Below, piece by piece: positions 47,273-59,871 of a stretch of DNA of 64,000 nucleotides (position 1 is the stretch's first letter; the number at the start of each line of letters is the position of its first letter). A program made the position numbers and the translations under genes. This DNA comes from Cinnamomum chago (Eukaryota; Streptophyta; Magnoliopsida; Laurales; Lauraceae): contig CP142456.1 of NCBI GenBank assembly GCA_038049695.1, forward strand, positions 67,917,922 through 67,981,921, in the 5' to 3' direction. The notes beneath the pieces were generated by a model. The model searched no databases. It was not told where the DNA came from and saw only the letters and a program-made list of their open reading frames with translations.

Positions 47273-47280
47273 TATATATA
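47273..47280 (-). promoter_or_regulatory. TATA box of OMT locus B
   Basis: Minus strand CCTATATATAGGATC, 54 nt before the ATG at 47219. A start of transcription about 30 nt downstream would leave a leader of roughly 25 nt. Confidence 0.75.
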
Positions 47281-47334
47281 GGAAGGGATAGACTCCTCAG
47301 CCACGGGCGGACCGGGAAAAACTCTATGAGGGGT

Positions 47335-47343
47335 GCCACGTCA
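47335..47343 (-). promoter_or_regulatory. ACGT-core bZIP-type site
   Basis: Minus strand TGACGTGGC, a hybrid C/G-box bound by plant bZIP factors, about 60 bp upstream of the TATA box. Function is inferred from the motif alone. Confidence 0.4.
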
Positions 47344-48107
47344 GCATCAAAAGAGTTCTCCTTTTAAATGAATATATACAAAAACCTTACATTGATTTAA
47401 CTAGTCATGTTATCACATTCCACTATTTTTTTTCTCCAAAAAGTATTACTCTCTCAATCAATATCCCCTAAAATCTTTCTATTGCAATATAATCTCATCC
47501 CCATCCACAAACGGAATTCTCACCCCTAACCTTACTAATCTCCTCCCCATCCACAAACCGAATTCTCTCTCCTAATCTCTACTCAAGTATTTTGTGAGCG
47601 ATGCAGTGGTCCCACATAGCTTGTAAGGAAGCCAATTTTTGAAAGTGAGGTCTTGGATGTTAAATCCTTTAAAATATGCTTGAATCTCACATGATAAAAT
47701 GTTTAACAATCTATCAATCTGTTTTTATCATGCCCATTACATAGTAAATCCAAACCGTTCAATCTTGTACTTAGAGGAGCCAAATTTCATTCCATTTCGA
47801 AAATGGTCCACTATTAGTTTGTTCATCAATTAATCTAACAATTATTACAACTACAATGACCAGTCTTTTGGAAGGTGGATGAAATCAATGTCTCAAAGGT
47901 GGTAATATGAACCGAAATTGGACCTGGTAGGTCAGCTATGAATCAAAATTGGTTCGATTGGTTACTTTTGGCCTTAAAATATTAGTTAGGAGAATAAGAA
48001 GTCCAAAGAATATTGTTTATTAACAGAGATGGCCAATTACTTAATTCCTTTTGTCTAAGGGGCCCACCTGATGTCCTTCCATCTTCCCCATTACATTTTT
48101 TAGGGCT
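47344..48107. other. Upstream flank of OMT locus B
   Basis: AT-rich, with an imperfect duplication of ATCTCCTCCCCATCCACAAA-type sequence near 47495-47560. No gene seen. Likely distal promoter. Confidence 0.4.
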
Positions 48108-50760
48108 GTTAACGAGCTGGATCCGGTTTCATACTGGCATGCGTTCAAGCATGAGTTCATTTTACGAATTACCATTGAGGAAGTAGAATCTGAATCCCGA
48201 TCATATATAGTCTCCATAGGCTAGGATTTAAGTACTCCAACTTGGATATGAAAGAACTCCATGTGTCTTCCATCTAAGACTATTAGTGATTTCATAGTAT
48301 GATTCGAACTTTACAGACCTAAGCACGAACTTTATAAAAAAATAATAATAAACTACTAAAAAATTCCTCTTTCATTAGGCTGCTAGTAGATTCTTAGTTC
48401 ATGCAAGCAACCATCAAAATCACTGTAACAAGCTTAGGGCGATTAATCCACCACAGGATTCAGTAAATTTATTAAAAATTAATGAAGTTTCCTTACGGGA
48501 TGGCGAGGCCGAGCCTGGACGAGTTGGGCATGTTTTGCCCATTCCTAGTCCCATTTTGGCAGGGCTCTAAAATCATTGTGCAAGCCCAACCCATTGGGTT
48601 CAAATTAAATTTTTTTAAAAGCCCGGTATTTTCGTGGCCGGACTGGGCCGGTTATCCATTTCAACGGGCTCATTTGACAGGCCTAGGCCCATCAGCTTTT
48701 TCATCGAAATTATTGTATCCAACAGTTAACACCGTTGCATGTGATCACACATGCTCTCGGGGGATTTTATTATAAGACTAATTAACATCCAATCCTCATG
48801 CCGCATCAATTTTAATGACCCCATACGAAAAAAATTGTTCTACAAGTGAAGTGCAGTACGTGCCAGTGGCGGATCGAGGATTTTTGTTTAGGTGGGGCAG
48901 ACAATGGTAAATTGAAAAAATTATACCCTTGACAAGAAAACCTACAATATCACTCAATTCCCTAAGAACAAAAATACAAAATGGTGAGCATGATTGTGAA
49001 AATTAGCCAATCTCTTCCATTAATATAAGATTCAATAGATACAAATTACAAGGACAATAGGAATTATATCGCGGATCAACAAATGGAAAAGTTAGACAAG
49101 TGTTTGAAATCGTAATGAAAGTGGAAGAAAAAAACATGCAAAAGTTCCGATTATCTTTTCTCCATGGATTAGTAAAAAATAAAGAAATAATTGATTTCTA
49201 ATACCAAATAATCCAAAAGGGAAAAGTAAAAAGGAAAAGGGGGGAAAGAAATCCAATAACCTTTACAGGTAGTAAAGCTAGATCGGATCGAGAGGGACTT
49301 TCTGATATTCGAATAGTTTGTGAATAATCGAACCATGGGTTTTGTGGGAAGACGGTAGTAGAGAAAATGATAGAAAAAAAAAGTGCATTAAAAAATAAAA
49401 AGGGAAGGAGATGAAGTCTTAGACATAAGACACGTGGGGCAAATTTTTGGACAAATGGCCTACGACCCATTTGATTCTCTTGAGATTTCAAGATGTGACC
49501 TAGGACGGCTACCCTATATAGTCACATCTTGGGTCCACCCATGGTACTTGCAATCATATTATATCGTGACTATTCGTCTTTTCGTCTTTTAATGTAGCAT
49601 CAAGCTTATTGAATTGTCATTATCGTCTGTACATCGCGTCACATTGTAATTGGAGCTATCCGTCTTTTCATCTTTTAATATAGCATTAAGTTTGAAAAAA
49701 AAAAAGGGAAGGAGATAAAGTCTTATACATAAAACACCTGTGGCAATTTTTCGGACAAATGTGCGTCATGGCCAACGACACATTTGATTCTCTTGAGACT
49801 TCACTTGGGGCGGCCACCCCCATATAGTCACAACTTGGATCCACCCATGCTGCTTGCAATCCTGGTATATCGTGACTATTCCTCTTTTCATCTTTTAATG
49901 TAGCATCGAGCTTATTAAACTTTCATTGTCGGCTGTATATCGAGTCAATATATATAGTAATTTTTCAAAGGTGAGCGCTATACAAGGCCCGCCAGTTTTG
50001 AAAATAAAAACGCCCCGTCAGTTTGACGTTTACTGCATTGAATGGGTTGTCATATCAAAAACAAGGCAACTAAATACCTTGAAGTACTCCTAATTTCTTT
50101 CTTCAAACCGATAATATATAAGTCCTAATTTTTCGCTAGATGGCTCTGTTTTTTCTCCAAATGGTTTCCATTGACGTGTTGTGACATTAAAAACTATTGC
50201 TATGAAAAAAGTGTGGCCCACAAGTTAGATGGTTTGGATTAAATACATGGCCTACAAGCTCAAGTTGGTAGCAGGGCATAGTCCTCAGACGATAGCCCAA
50301 TGAATCTATCAATAGGGCCCACCACTGACCCAAACTGCTTGAAATCCACATCACTTTTTTTTACTAGGGGCGGTCTTATTTTGTCCAATCCAAGGTGTGA
50401 TTTTTCATGAGGGCCCCCAACATCCATTCATCACATGTAAATCACATTATTCAGCGGGGGCCATTTGTGGAAAAAAAAAATATCATTACATATTTCGCCA
50501 TAAAAGAGAAGGCCATTTAATTTGATTGGTTGGGATTTTTCATGAGTGGGCCCTCAACAACCACTCACCACATGTAAATCATATTCTACAGTGGGACCAC
50601 TTATGAAAATAAAAATAATTATTAGATAACGCGATTTAGAAGGCTGTTATTTGGCCCACTAATAAAAAAAAGAAATCCTATCATAATAACTCTCAACTTA
50701 TATGGCCCCTACTATAATCTCATTCAAATAGGAGCTTAACATATGTACGTCCAACCTTTA

Positions 50761-51265
50761 GGGCATGTTTGTGTAGCCCATTTCCGCGGAAAAGGTTGTA
50801 GTTTTCCGCGGAAAACTTCTTTTTCATGTGTTTGGTGCGGCAGTTTTCCGCGGAAATGCTTTTTCGCCACGTCAGCTTTTTCCTTCCTAGCCATGGAAAT
50901 AGACTTCCTATGGGGGGGTATAGGAAGTCCATTTCCACGGAAAACCGACCTCCCAATTTCCTCTCTCTCACCCTCACTCCACCCCAACCACCCTTTTTCT
51001 TCATCTTCCCCTCCCAACCCCTTCCACCCCATACACATACCAACTCACCCATCCAATAGTTTTCACTAAAAAATGATTTTCACTAAAGAAGTCCATAGCT
51101 GCACCAAACAACATTAGCACTAATTCATTAAGGAAAACCTTTTTGCACCAAACATAAAATTTTGACTTCCGCGGAAAAACTTTTCCAAAGAATTTGAAAC
51201 CCATGGATTTTGCTGATGTGGCAATTTCCAATTTCCACGGAAATTACATGTACACAAACGTGCCC
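50761..51265. mobile_element. Tourist-type MITE (PIF/Harbinger), 505 bp
   Basis: Fifteen-base TIRs GGGCATGTTTGTGTA and, in complement, GGGCACGTTTGTGTA with one mismatch. The target duplication is TTA (50758-50760 and 51266-51268). The homologous site in R-a (CCAACCTTTAGAGAAT near 14500) is uninterrupted, confirming the insertion. TTCCGCGGAAA-type palindromes recur inside. Confidence 0.9.
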
Positions 51266-51271
51266 TTAGAG

Positions 51272-51331
<60 letters not shown>
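51272..51331. repeat. (CT)n microsatellite
   Basis: About 28 CT units; the related R-a copy has only a few at 14511-14525, so this tract expanded. Confidence 0.9.
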
Positions 51332-51336
<5 letters not shown>

Positions 51337-51387
51337 CAATCCTCCTAGTTATAGCCTTGTATCTTATTTCGTCTCTCTCTCTTTCCA

Positions 51388-51562
51388 AGGGGTAGCTTAG
51401 TTGGCCTAGGACCACGGTTTGCTCCCGGAGGTTGTGGGTTCGAAACTCCGCTACCACACTAGGGCTACAGGGGATTTATCCAGCTTCCCTCTGGGCCCGG
51501 AGGGATTAGTCCAGCCCAAAGGGTTGGGAACCCTCCGATAGCAAAAAAAAAAAAAAAAAAAA
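51388..51562 (+). mobile_element. tRNA-type SINE
   Basis: A-box TAGCTTAGTTGG at 51392-51403, B-box GGTTCGAAACTCC at 51437-51449, a CCGGAGGGATTAGTCCAGCC body and a 20-base A tail (51543-51562). The layout and length (about 175 bp) resemble plant Au-type SINEs. The flanks appear to repeat the phrase TTCAA(T/G)CCTCCTA, so the target duplication may be long or the site was already duplicated. Confidence 0.85.
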
Positions 51563-51714
51563 TTCAAGCCTCCTATTTTATATAGCCTTGTCCTCTATTT
51601 CCTTTCCTACACACTCTCATTAAAGAGGTGTGTTAATAAATGCCAGTAGAATGTGTTTAATATGGTCTCTCCTACACTCTCATAAAAAGGTGTGTTAATA
51701 CATGCCGGTAGAAT

Positions 51715-52358
51715 TAGGGATGTCAATGGACCGGGGCGGGGGCGGGGGGCATGGTCTCCATCCCCGTACCCACTTAAAAAATCTTCGTCCATCCCCGGTC
51801 CACCCCCGCTAACGGGTATAATTTTCATCCCCATCCCCATCCGTGGGTAAATTTATAATCCCCGTCCCCGTCCCCGCTTCCCCCGTACTCACCTAAGCCT
51901 AAGCCTTTTTTTTTTTTCTAGCCTTCCCCCAACTTCCTTACAACAGGAGATCACACCTGAATCAAGGGTATGAGAAATATTATGACACTTTCAGTACACG
52001 AACATCAATAGAGAACTACTCCTATAAAATCATATATATAACAGCGAAATCAAACCAATCATTGCTGCAACGAATACCTGATACATACATTCCTATGAAA
52101 AACAACAGCACCTAAATCACTAAATGTCACAACACCATAGGTACACTACATATATATTTATTTATTTATTTAGCGGGTAACGGGGACGGGGCGGGGCGGG
52201 GCGGGTACGGGGCGGGGGTAAGGGTAAGTCCATCCCCGCACGGGTTTATACGGGTATCCCCGTATACGTCCACCGTCCAATATGTATAGTCCATCCCCGG
52301 TCCAAACGGGGTGGATTTGGACGAATACCCGTTTTTTCTCGGTCCACTGCCATCCCTA
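51715..52358. mobile_element. hAT MITE, 644 bp, 8-bp target duplication
   Basis: TIRs TAGGGATGTCAATGGACCGG and, in complement, TAGGGATGGCAGTGGACCGA. The perfect 8-bp duplication GGTAGAAT lies at 51707-51714 and 52359-52366. R-a has the uninterrupted site (AGTAGAATGGTTTTAATATG). Subterminal GGGGCGGGG tracts occur at both ends in inverted orientation. No coding. Confidence 0.92.
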
Positions 52359-52436
52359 GGTAGAATGTTTTTAATATGGTGCACGGTGGCTTGCCTTTAT
52401 TGGATGGGGCATTTTGGAGAATTTCTCTTTTTCAAA

Positions 52437-52733
52437 AGGACTGGACTTCCGTACAGAAACGCTGTATTTTAATACAATGCAGCGCCCTATTCTGTCTATG
52501 AAAATCCACCATGTGAACTGTTTAATGTAAAAAACGAGAATGCATTGCTATTAACTTTTGGAAACCCAATTCAGCACATTTTTTCCCATTCATTCCAAAT
52601 CTGCCCTGGCACAGTCTCTCTCTCATATCTCTGTGGTTTCCGTTGCAACCCGTAAGATTTGAGTGGCCCACCAAATGATGTAATAGTAGGGCTTGTAGGA
52701 CTTAAAATTAGATTAAATTAATCTATCCATATG

Positions 52734-52772
<39 letters not shown>

Positions 52773-54055
52773 ATAAGATCCGTTTGGATGAAATATTTGA
52801 CAGTCTACCAATGAAGTGGGTCCCATGAGAAGGCGGGTAGATGGAATATGGTGAATCTCATTTAGATAAGGAAAAAAAAGATTCGTAAGTAAATAAATTG
52901 ATATAGAGGGTCCCATTAAATAAAGATGCATTGGAGATTTATCTAGTGGCTCCTAGTAGATGGGTATAAGGGTGGATATGTACATGTTCCATCCATTGAT
53001 CTCACATAGATGGGTGGCTTGGTTTGATTTAGTGAGTTTGAGGTAGGCAACCATATTAGGGAGCATGGGTAGATGGTCAGATTTTTTCACCCAATTGTAT
53101 ATTTGATTTGAGCAGTTCCAACAACCTACGTGGGACACCTTAGATTAAAGATGGACCATCCAACCAATCATATGGAACCATCATATCTAGCAAATTATAT
53201 TGATGAGAATCCAACTATATGACCATTAACCCATTCCACCCATCACACCTACCTACTTCAAACTCACTAGATTTGATCAATCCGGCCATGCATTCATGTG
53301 GAATCAATTAAATTAAACATCCAATGCTTATTATATCCAATGGGAGCTACTGCATCCAATCAATTTACCCACTCTATTTCTTTTCATTTTAGGTAGGACC
53401 CATCATATTCCGCACATCCACCCTTTTGCATGGAACCCGCTTGATTTACAGATAGTCATATATTTCACCTAACAAGTCCTAAGTAGATGGACATATTAAT
53501 TTGATCTAGTAATCTTAGGTCCGATGTAGAGATGTGGATGGACTTATTTGGAGTGTCAACTATCATTATATCATCACCTAATTCTATAATATTATGCCTA
53601 TTCAGGTGGGTCCACCATAAATCATCATTTTGGTAGGCACTACTATTACGTCATTGAGTGGGTCATTTAACTTGTGCAAAGAGAAAATGCATAGAAGGGA
53701 GAGAAGTGACGAGCTCTCGTCAAATATTTCACCAGGAGGTCCTATCTATTTAGATAGATTAACTTAATCTAATCTTAGTCCTACAAGCCCTGCTATTACA
53801 TCATTTAGGGGGCCACTCAAATCTTACGGGCTGCCATGGAAACCACATAGATATGAGACTGAGAGAGAGAGAGTGCAAGGGCAGATTTGGAATGAATGGG
53901 AAAAAATGTGCTGAGTTGGGTTTCCGAAAGTTAATATTAATAACTGTGCATCCTCGTTTTTGATGTTAAACAGTCCACGTGGTGGATTCTCACAGGCAGA
54001 ATGAGGTGGTGCATTGTATTAAAATACAGCGTTTGCTGTAAGGGAGTCCAGCCCT
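52437..54055. mobile_element. Long-TIR (MULE-like/foldback) element, 1.6 kb
   Basis: Arms of about 290-300 bp (52437-52735 and 53750-54055) are inverted copies: AGGACTGGACTTCC against AGGGCTGGACTCCC in complement, then TTAATACAATGCA, GATTTGAGTGGCC and GTAGGACT(T)A. A 7-bp direct repeat TTTCAAA sits at both edges (52430-52436 and 54056-54062). R-a lacks it. No transposase. TIR length favours a Mutator-like MITE. Confidence 0.75.
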
Positions 54056-55189
54056 TTTCAAAATGTACGAACCTTCTTTATCCAAGTCTTTTTTTCTTTT
54101 TTTTTCTCTCTTTTTCTTTTTCTTTTTTTTTTTTTTTTGTCATGGGCTCATCTTGAGCCAATCTCATCTTTTCACACACTATATTTTAGAGAATTTTCTT
54201 TTTTAAGTCTTTCTAAAAATTGGACGGACACAAAATAACAAACTTGGATCGACTCTTGAACCGAATTCATTAAAATAAAGAAATTAAGAGAAATAAATAA
54301 GTATAATAACACGAATGATGTTTTAAAAAATACATCAAATAAGTTATATTTCCTTGAAATTTAAGTTACAAAAGTTCAAAAAAATTACTAGTTTGAACTG
54401 GGATCAATATATATATATATAATGAAATTTAAACCTTCTGATAAATGAAGAAAAAATTATAACTTTAGAAACCTCTGATACATTCTAAAAAATAAATTAC
54501 ATCTTTAAAAACCTATGATACATTTTAAAAAATAAATTACAAGTTGAAAGCCTATTATACATTTAAAAAAAAATTATACTGCTAAGAAAAATATCAAAGA
54601 AGAAAGAAGCAGAAAAAACCAAAAGATGGCAAATTTTCGACCAAAAGGGATAAAAAGCCACATGGCGACCTTAGAAATCCGGGTCACCAGGATGTCCGGC
54701 AAAAACCCACTCTAGCTAGGTGTCTTTTCGTGTTAGCGAGCTGGATCTGGTTTCATATTGGCATGCGTTCAGGCATGAGTTCGTTTAACGAATCACCATT
54801 GAGGAAGTAGAATCTAAATCCCGATCATAGTCTCCATACTCTAGGATTTAAGTACTCCAACTTGGAAACGAAAGGACTCCATGTGTCTTCCATCTAAGAC
54901 TATTAGTGATTTCGTAGTATGATTCGAACTTTATAGACCTAAGCACGAACTTTATAAAAAAAAGAAACTACTAAAAAATTTCTCTTTCATTAGACTGCTA
55001 GTAGAATTTCAAGCAACCATCAAAATCACCGTAATAAGCTTAGGGTGATTCCAGCACAAGACTCAGTAAATTTATTAAAAATTAATGAAATTTCCTTACA
55101 GGCGGGCTGGGCCGAGCCTGTTTTGTCCATTCCTAGTCCCATTTTGGCAGGACTCTAAAATCATTCACTACTAGAAAAAATGGTTTTTA

Positions 55190-55775
55190 TATCGGTTGCA
55201 AAAACTGCCCTATATCGGTTTTTCATATAACCGATATAATATCTTCAGTCAAGGTTTTTTTATATCGGTTAATATTTTTTTATATTGGTCAATTTTTTTT
55301 TATATCGGTTACACAGGAACCGACATAATAATCTCTATATATAATATCGGTTAGAAAAATATGTGATATTAATTTCAATATTTTATATCGGTTATTATAA
55401 AACCGATATTATATACACATATTTTATATCAGTTGTATACATATATTTTATATCAGTTATTATAAAACCAATATGATATACACATATTTTATATCGGTTG
55501 TATACACATATTTTATATCGGTTATTATGGAACCGATATTATATAAACATATTTTATATCGGTTATTATGAAACCGATATTATATATCCAATGATTTTAC
55601 ATCGGTCTTCAAATCCCTTAATTGCCCGTGCGGGCTCAGTGGTTATTTCCCTCCTTTTTATTTTTCCTTTCCTCCCTTTTTCAGCACGTCCTACGGCTAA
55701 CCGCCAGTTATATATACATATTTTATATCGGTTATTATGAAACCGATATTATATACCCAATGATTTTACATCGGT
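55190..55775. repeat. Left subterminal ATATCGGTT array of CACTA 2
   Basis: Dozens of TATATCGGTT and AACCGATAT words, direct and inverted, many as hairpins of the form ATCGGTTATTATAAAACCGAT. A segment of about 175 bp (about 55553-55640 and 55729-55815) is duplicated. Probably transposase-binding sites, by analogy with other CACTA elements. Confidence 0.85.
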
Positions 55776-55829
55776 CTTCAAATCCCTTATTTGCCCGCGC
55801 GGGCTCAATGGTTCTTTCCCTCCTTTTTA

Positions 55830-56150
55830 TTTTTCCTTCCCTCCCTTCTCTTTCTTTCTCCATCATTCCTTCTTTCCTCTCACTCTCGCTCTCTTCTCTC
55901 CTCACTCTCGCCTCTCTTCTCAGCGCCTCTCTCCCTCTAATAACCCCTTTCCTCTCGCTCTCGCTCTCTCCTCTCCTCACTCTCGCTCTCTCTTCTCTCT
56001 CTGCTCTCTCGCTCTCCTCTCACTCTCGCTTTCTCTACTCTCTCTGCTCTCCCTGTCTCTCTCGCTCACTCTCGTTCTCTTTCGCTCTGCTATTTCTCTG
56101 TCTCTCTCGATCGGCCAACCCTCTATCTCGTTCTCACTTGTCCCTCTCGC
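55830..56150. repeat. Pyrimidine-rich tract
   Basis: Nearly uninterrupted C/T on the plus strand with CTCTCGCTCTC-type repeats; a second such block lies at about 56570-56780. This composition creates a 415-codon open frame rich in Ser, Leu and Phe that I do not regard as a gene. Confidence 0.8.
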
Positions 56151-56869
56151 CATCGCCCTCCATGCGAGCAATACTAGCGGCCCTCCTCCAACTATTGCGC
56201 GCACCTCACGACCTATCACCCTCGTCACCTCCCTGCGCAGAGTCTCCACCGATCTCACAGCTCATCATCCCTTTCACGATGCCCTCTCCATCGTCGCCAT
56301 CTCCTCGTGTGTGGAACCTCGCCAGAGCCTCGGCAGAACCTATCTGGACTCCCCCTCTGGCGCCGATCCTCTCCATTATCACCGACTGTGTTGCTACCCT
56401 GAGGCGACGCTCGTTCACGCCCAGACACGCCCCTTTCCCTTTCCCTCTCCACGCCAAACCGCACCACTGCCATCCACATGTAAGGAACTGCCCCTTCTCT
56501 CCCTGTCATCTACACCAACTCCACTGCCTTGCACCGTCACAGCACCTACGGACAGCCACACCCTTCATGTCCATCTTCTTCTTTTTTTCTTTCCATCACT
56601 CTCTCTCTTTCTCCTCGCTACATCTGCCCTTCTCCCTCATCATGCACCCCTGCACCCCCTTCCCCCCTCTTTCTTTTTCTCTCTTTCTTTCTCCTTCTTC
56701 CCCACCTCCACTCCATCTCCCTTCTCCTTCACCACATCTCTCTTTCCTCTCTCTTCCACCCTCTCTCATCTCCTTCGCTCACTGCGCTCACCCACTACCC
56801 TGCACACCTCCCTCATTGCTTGAGCCCATCTCTGCATCATCTTCTCCATACGCAGTGGCACAACTTTGA

Positions 56870-57460
56870 ATAAGGGATTTAGGTTGAAGAAGACACCCTA
56901 AATCCCTATGTAATTGGTATGTGTAAACCCTAGTTTTTCCCGTCTAGACCATTGATTGATAGGCTTGCCCCAAGGAAATCCCAAAATCTCCCAGATTAGA
57001 GGGCCCTAATTCTTTGTTTCTGGGTATAGACGACTCCCTTTGAGTCACATAGAAATTGAAGTTGTTAACTTGCGAGGAGCAAGAGATAAACCAAGGAATC
57101 AGTTTTCTTAGGTGCTCAAATGTTCCAAGGCTGACAACCACATCCACTAAAGGCCTAGAAAACAACTTGGTCCTCCAATTTATTTATGTTTTTTTTTCTA
57201 CAATCTATTTAATTAAGTGCAACTTTGTTCGTTGAATGGGTGCTGAAAACTTATACTTCATTGTTCCCTATTTCATGCCATGAAGGTGGTATTTAACAAC
57301 TTTGGCTACTACACTAGATTGTTTTTCACACTAGTACCCATTTGGATAAATCAGTCTTCTCACAACATATTGAATGCTCTTTGCCCAGTGATTTAGTTCA
57401 ACATTTTGAAACCTTTATCTAGGAGATAGAGGTTTGAAAGTGCTAGATTAGAATTATAAC

Positions 57461-57546
<86 letters not shown>

Positions 57547-59146
57547 TTTTTTTTTATATCTAACTGAGTTAGCTGAGTTTTATAAATAATTGTCTTGTTG
57601 AGTCTTTAATATAGAGGGGCTATGTGTCTTTTGTTCAAAATGCTGGTATTTGCCATTATATATTGAAATAGACATGTAGGCTACGCTCTCAAATGACCCC
57701 ATTTGAATATGCGGGGGATGCGTATCTGGTGGTGTTCTGTTGTTACCATCTGTGTGAATGTTGTAATGTTTCAGTTGGTGGAGATTGCTTCTCTGTATTC
57801 TAATGGGCAGAGGAATGTTTGGGACTGACTGTTAAATGCTGCGCTGCGTTGTTACTGCTTTTGCATATGTGTTCTAGTTTATGATGTTCATGATGATGAT
57901 TCTTTCTTTATCCCTATACTTGGATGGCTCTCAACATGGAAAGTAAGTGTTAGAACTACAAATTTTACTGGAATCTTTTATATAAACATGGCTCTCAGTT
58001 TTTTTTATCTAATCATGTGCTAGTTTATCATGTTTTTTTTTTTTTTAGTGCTAAAAGCATGGGACATTAGAAGTGGACACCAAAAGTTTTGTTTCATCTT
58101 CTGTCAATCCATCAAATTTAGAGGCCTAGAAATATTTCCACCCAAGTTTCACCTAAATAGAAGTTATAGAGGTCCCTCTTTTCTTAAGCTGTAAGTGAGT
58201 AGGGAAAAGAGACAGACACGGAGTATAAGTAGAAGAGGAGAGGTGTTTGTGTGGATATGAAGAGTAAGAGGAAAGGAAAGTTGGCTCCATGACAGGGGAT
58301 TGCCGATTTTATGATGCATCAGGTACCTATAAGTGGAATTTGGTTATTTTGAGCAGATTGATGAGAAAGTGCAGAAGGAAACATAAGAGTCAACTCTGGA
58401 TCAAAATTTAGAGTATAAGATGAACATCTTGATAATAGAGAATGAGCAAATGATAATTTAGAAATTACTAATAAAGCAATAACATTATGATAAAAATTTA
58501 TGAATTTCATATAACAGTTCAATTATATGAATGTCATTGCTACTTTAAATGTCAGTATCTCCATCACCAACTTGCACAACAATGTGCAGAACAGTAGAAG
58601 TGTTCCTAATTGTGTCACACTCTCCTGGTAAGTTTCATTTATATGAATATCATTGTTACTTCAAATGTCTATATTTTCACCATCAACTAGCACTAAACTG
58701 TGTACAAGTCTTCCTAATTTTTTATATCTCTTCTGGTGAAACCATATTCTCTTTAGTCCCTGGTTTTTTATTAGACAGATTTGGTAACATTTAATTGTTG
58801 CCTCTATGCATTATCTACATATACCAATGAGTGCAAACAAACACTTCCTAATGGCCATTGCACTTGGAAACAAAACTACAACTTTGGAGTGTACAAATTT
58901 ATATACACCAATCAATAAAAACAAACAATCCCTAATGGTTATTATACTTGTGGGAAAAACAACAATTTTGAAGTAGGAAGTGTGAAAATTCCTGTGGAAC
59001 CCTCATTTACTATAAATATGCCTAAACTTTTGAATTCTAGATTGTAACACCAGAGGAGAGACCATCAAAGGAAAAAGGAAGAATCTATGTTTTACTTACA
59101 GAATAAGGGATTTGAAGCTCTTGATTTTCAAAAAAGAGAAAAAAAC

Positions 59147-59206
<60 letters not shown>

Positions 59207-59790
59207 TAGATTATACTATGTAATACATAAATATCCAAAGAAAGAATGCAAGAATTATCCACACATATCTTTGCATATAGTTATGTTGTATCTATTTATA
59301 ATTGTGAAGATTTTGATAACTTGTCACAGAATATCATTTTCTTCCACCCTAAAAGCTCCATACCTTATAGAAAACCATGATATTTACTAATCCAATTGAA
59401 TGTCCTCTGTTATGCTCTGCTGCTGCATTATCACAAGTCCTTCTTAATTTAGCTGATGTTCTTGAAATGTTTGGTTATATTGAATCAACTTGTTCTTAAG
59501 AAGTGGTCATGAAGATATCAAGCTTTATGGAATTTATAAAATATTTGCTCACTATTCAGGTGTGCAGAGCCAACTTCTGTGGTCATGAAGATATAAATTT
59601 TACTCTTGCTTCAAATTGAGAAATTGCGCTTCATTGAAAGTTCAGTTGTGTGTGATGTTAAGAACATGGATCTATGAGTAGGTGGGTATTCAGCATCCTC
59701 CTTCTTATATTTTTGTTTCATCAAATGTGCAAATGACATTAACAGAACTGCTTTGTTGTTGTTATTTATCTTCTGCTTTATGTTGAATTT
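56870..59790. other. CACTA 2 interior, unrecognised
   Basis: Includes a (CT)n tract of about 39 units (57463-57541), poly-T runs and a (CA)n tract (59145-59203). Sequence texture (T-rich stretches, AG acceptors) would fit captured host introns, but no coding piece other than the one at 59798 was recognised. Confidence 0.4.
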
Positions 59791-59797
59791 GAAACAG

Positions 59798-59871
59798 GAA
59801 CGGAAATGGCTCAGTTGGTTTGTGGAGGCTGCCACACTCTTTTAATGTATATTCGTGGAACATCAGTTGGG
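59798..59871 (+). pseudogene. Captured exon of an LSD1-type zinc-finger gene
   Basis: After an AG (GAAACAG) the frame reads [20 protein letters not shown] then VG before GTAGGT, a usable donor. This matches the first half of the LSD1/LOL zinc finger (family pattern CxxCRTLLMYPRGATSVRC): two of the four Cys are present, Arg became His, Pro became Ile, and one Ala is missing. The second Cys pair is not seen. It sits inside the CACTA element, which suggests transduplication of a host gene fragment. LSD1-type proteins regulate cell death; this piece alone would have no such activity. Confidence 0.6.

Larger units (their letters stand above)
48108..54190 (+). repeat. Repeat copy R-b with four nested insertions
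   Basis: 48108-49950 aligns with 54732-55165 plus 62304-63770, and from 49950 on it also aligns with 11878-14815. With its insertions removed (50761-51265, 51388-51562, 51715-52358, 52437-54055), R-b is collinear with R-a. No coding domain was found. It may be part of a large non-autonomous element, but its true termini are not clear. Confidence 0.7.

Noticed and set aside
51388..51460. A tRNA gene
   Set aside because: A and B boxes are present but there is no foldable cloverleaf and a poly-A tail follows; SINE explains it.
55622..56869. Longest open frame in the window (415 codons)
   Set aside because: It lies in a pyrimidine-rich tract of CACTA 2. The product is almost only Ser, Leu, Phe, Pro and His, overlapping frames in the same tract are also open, and no domain is visible.
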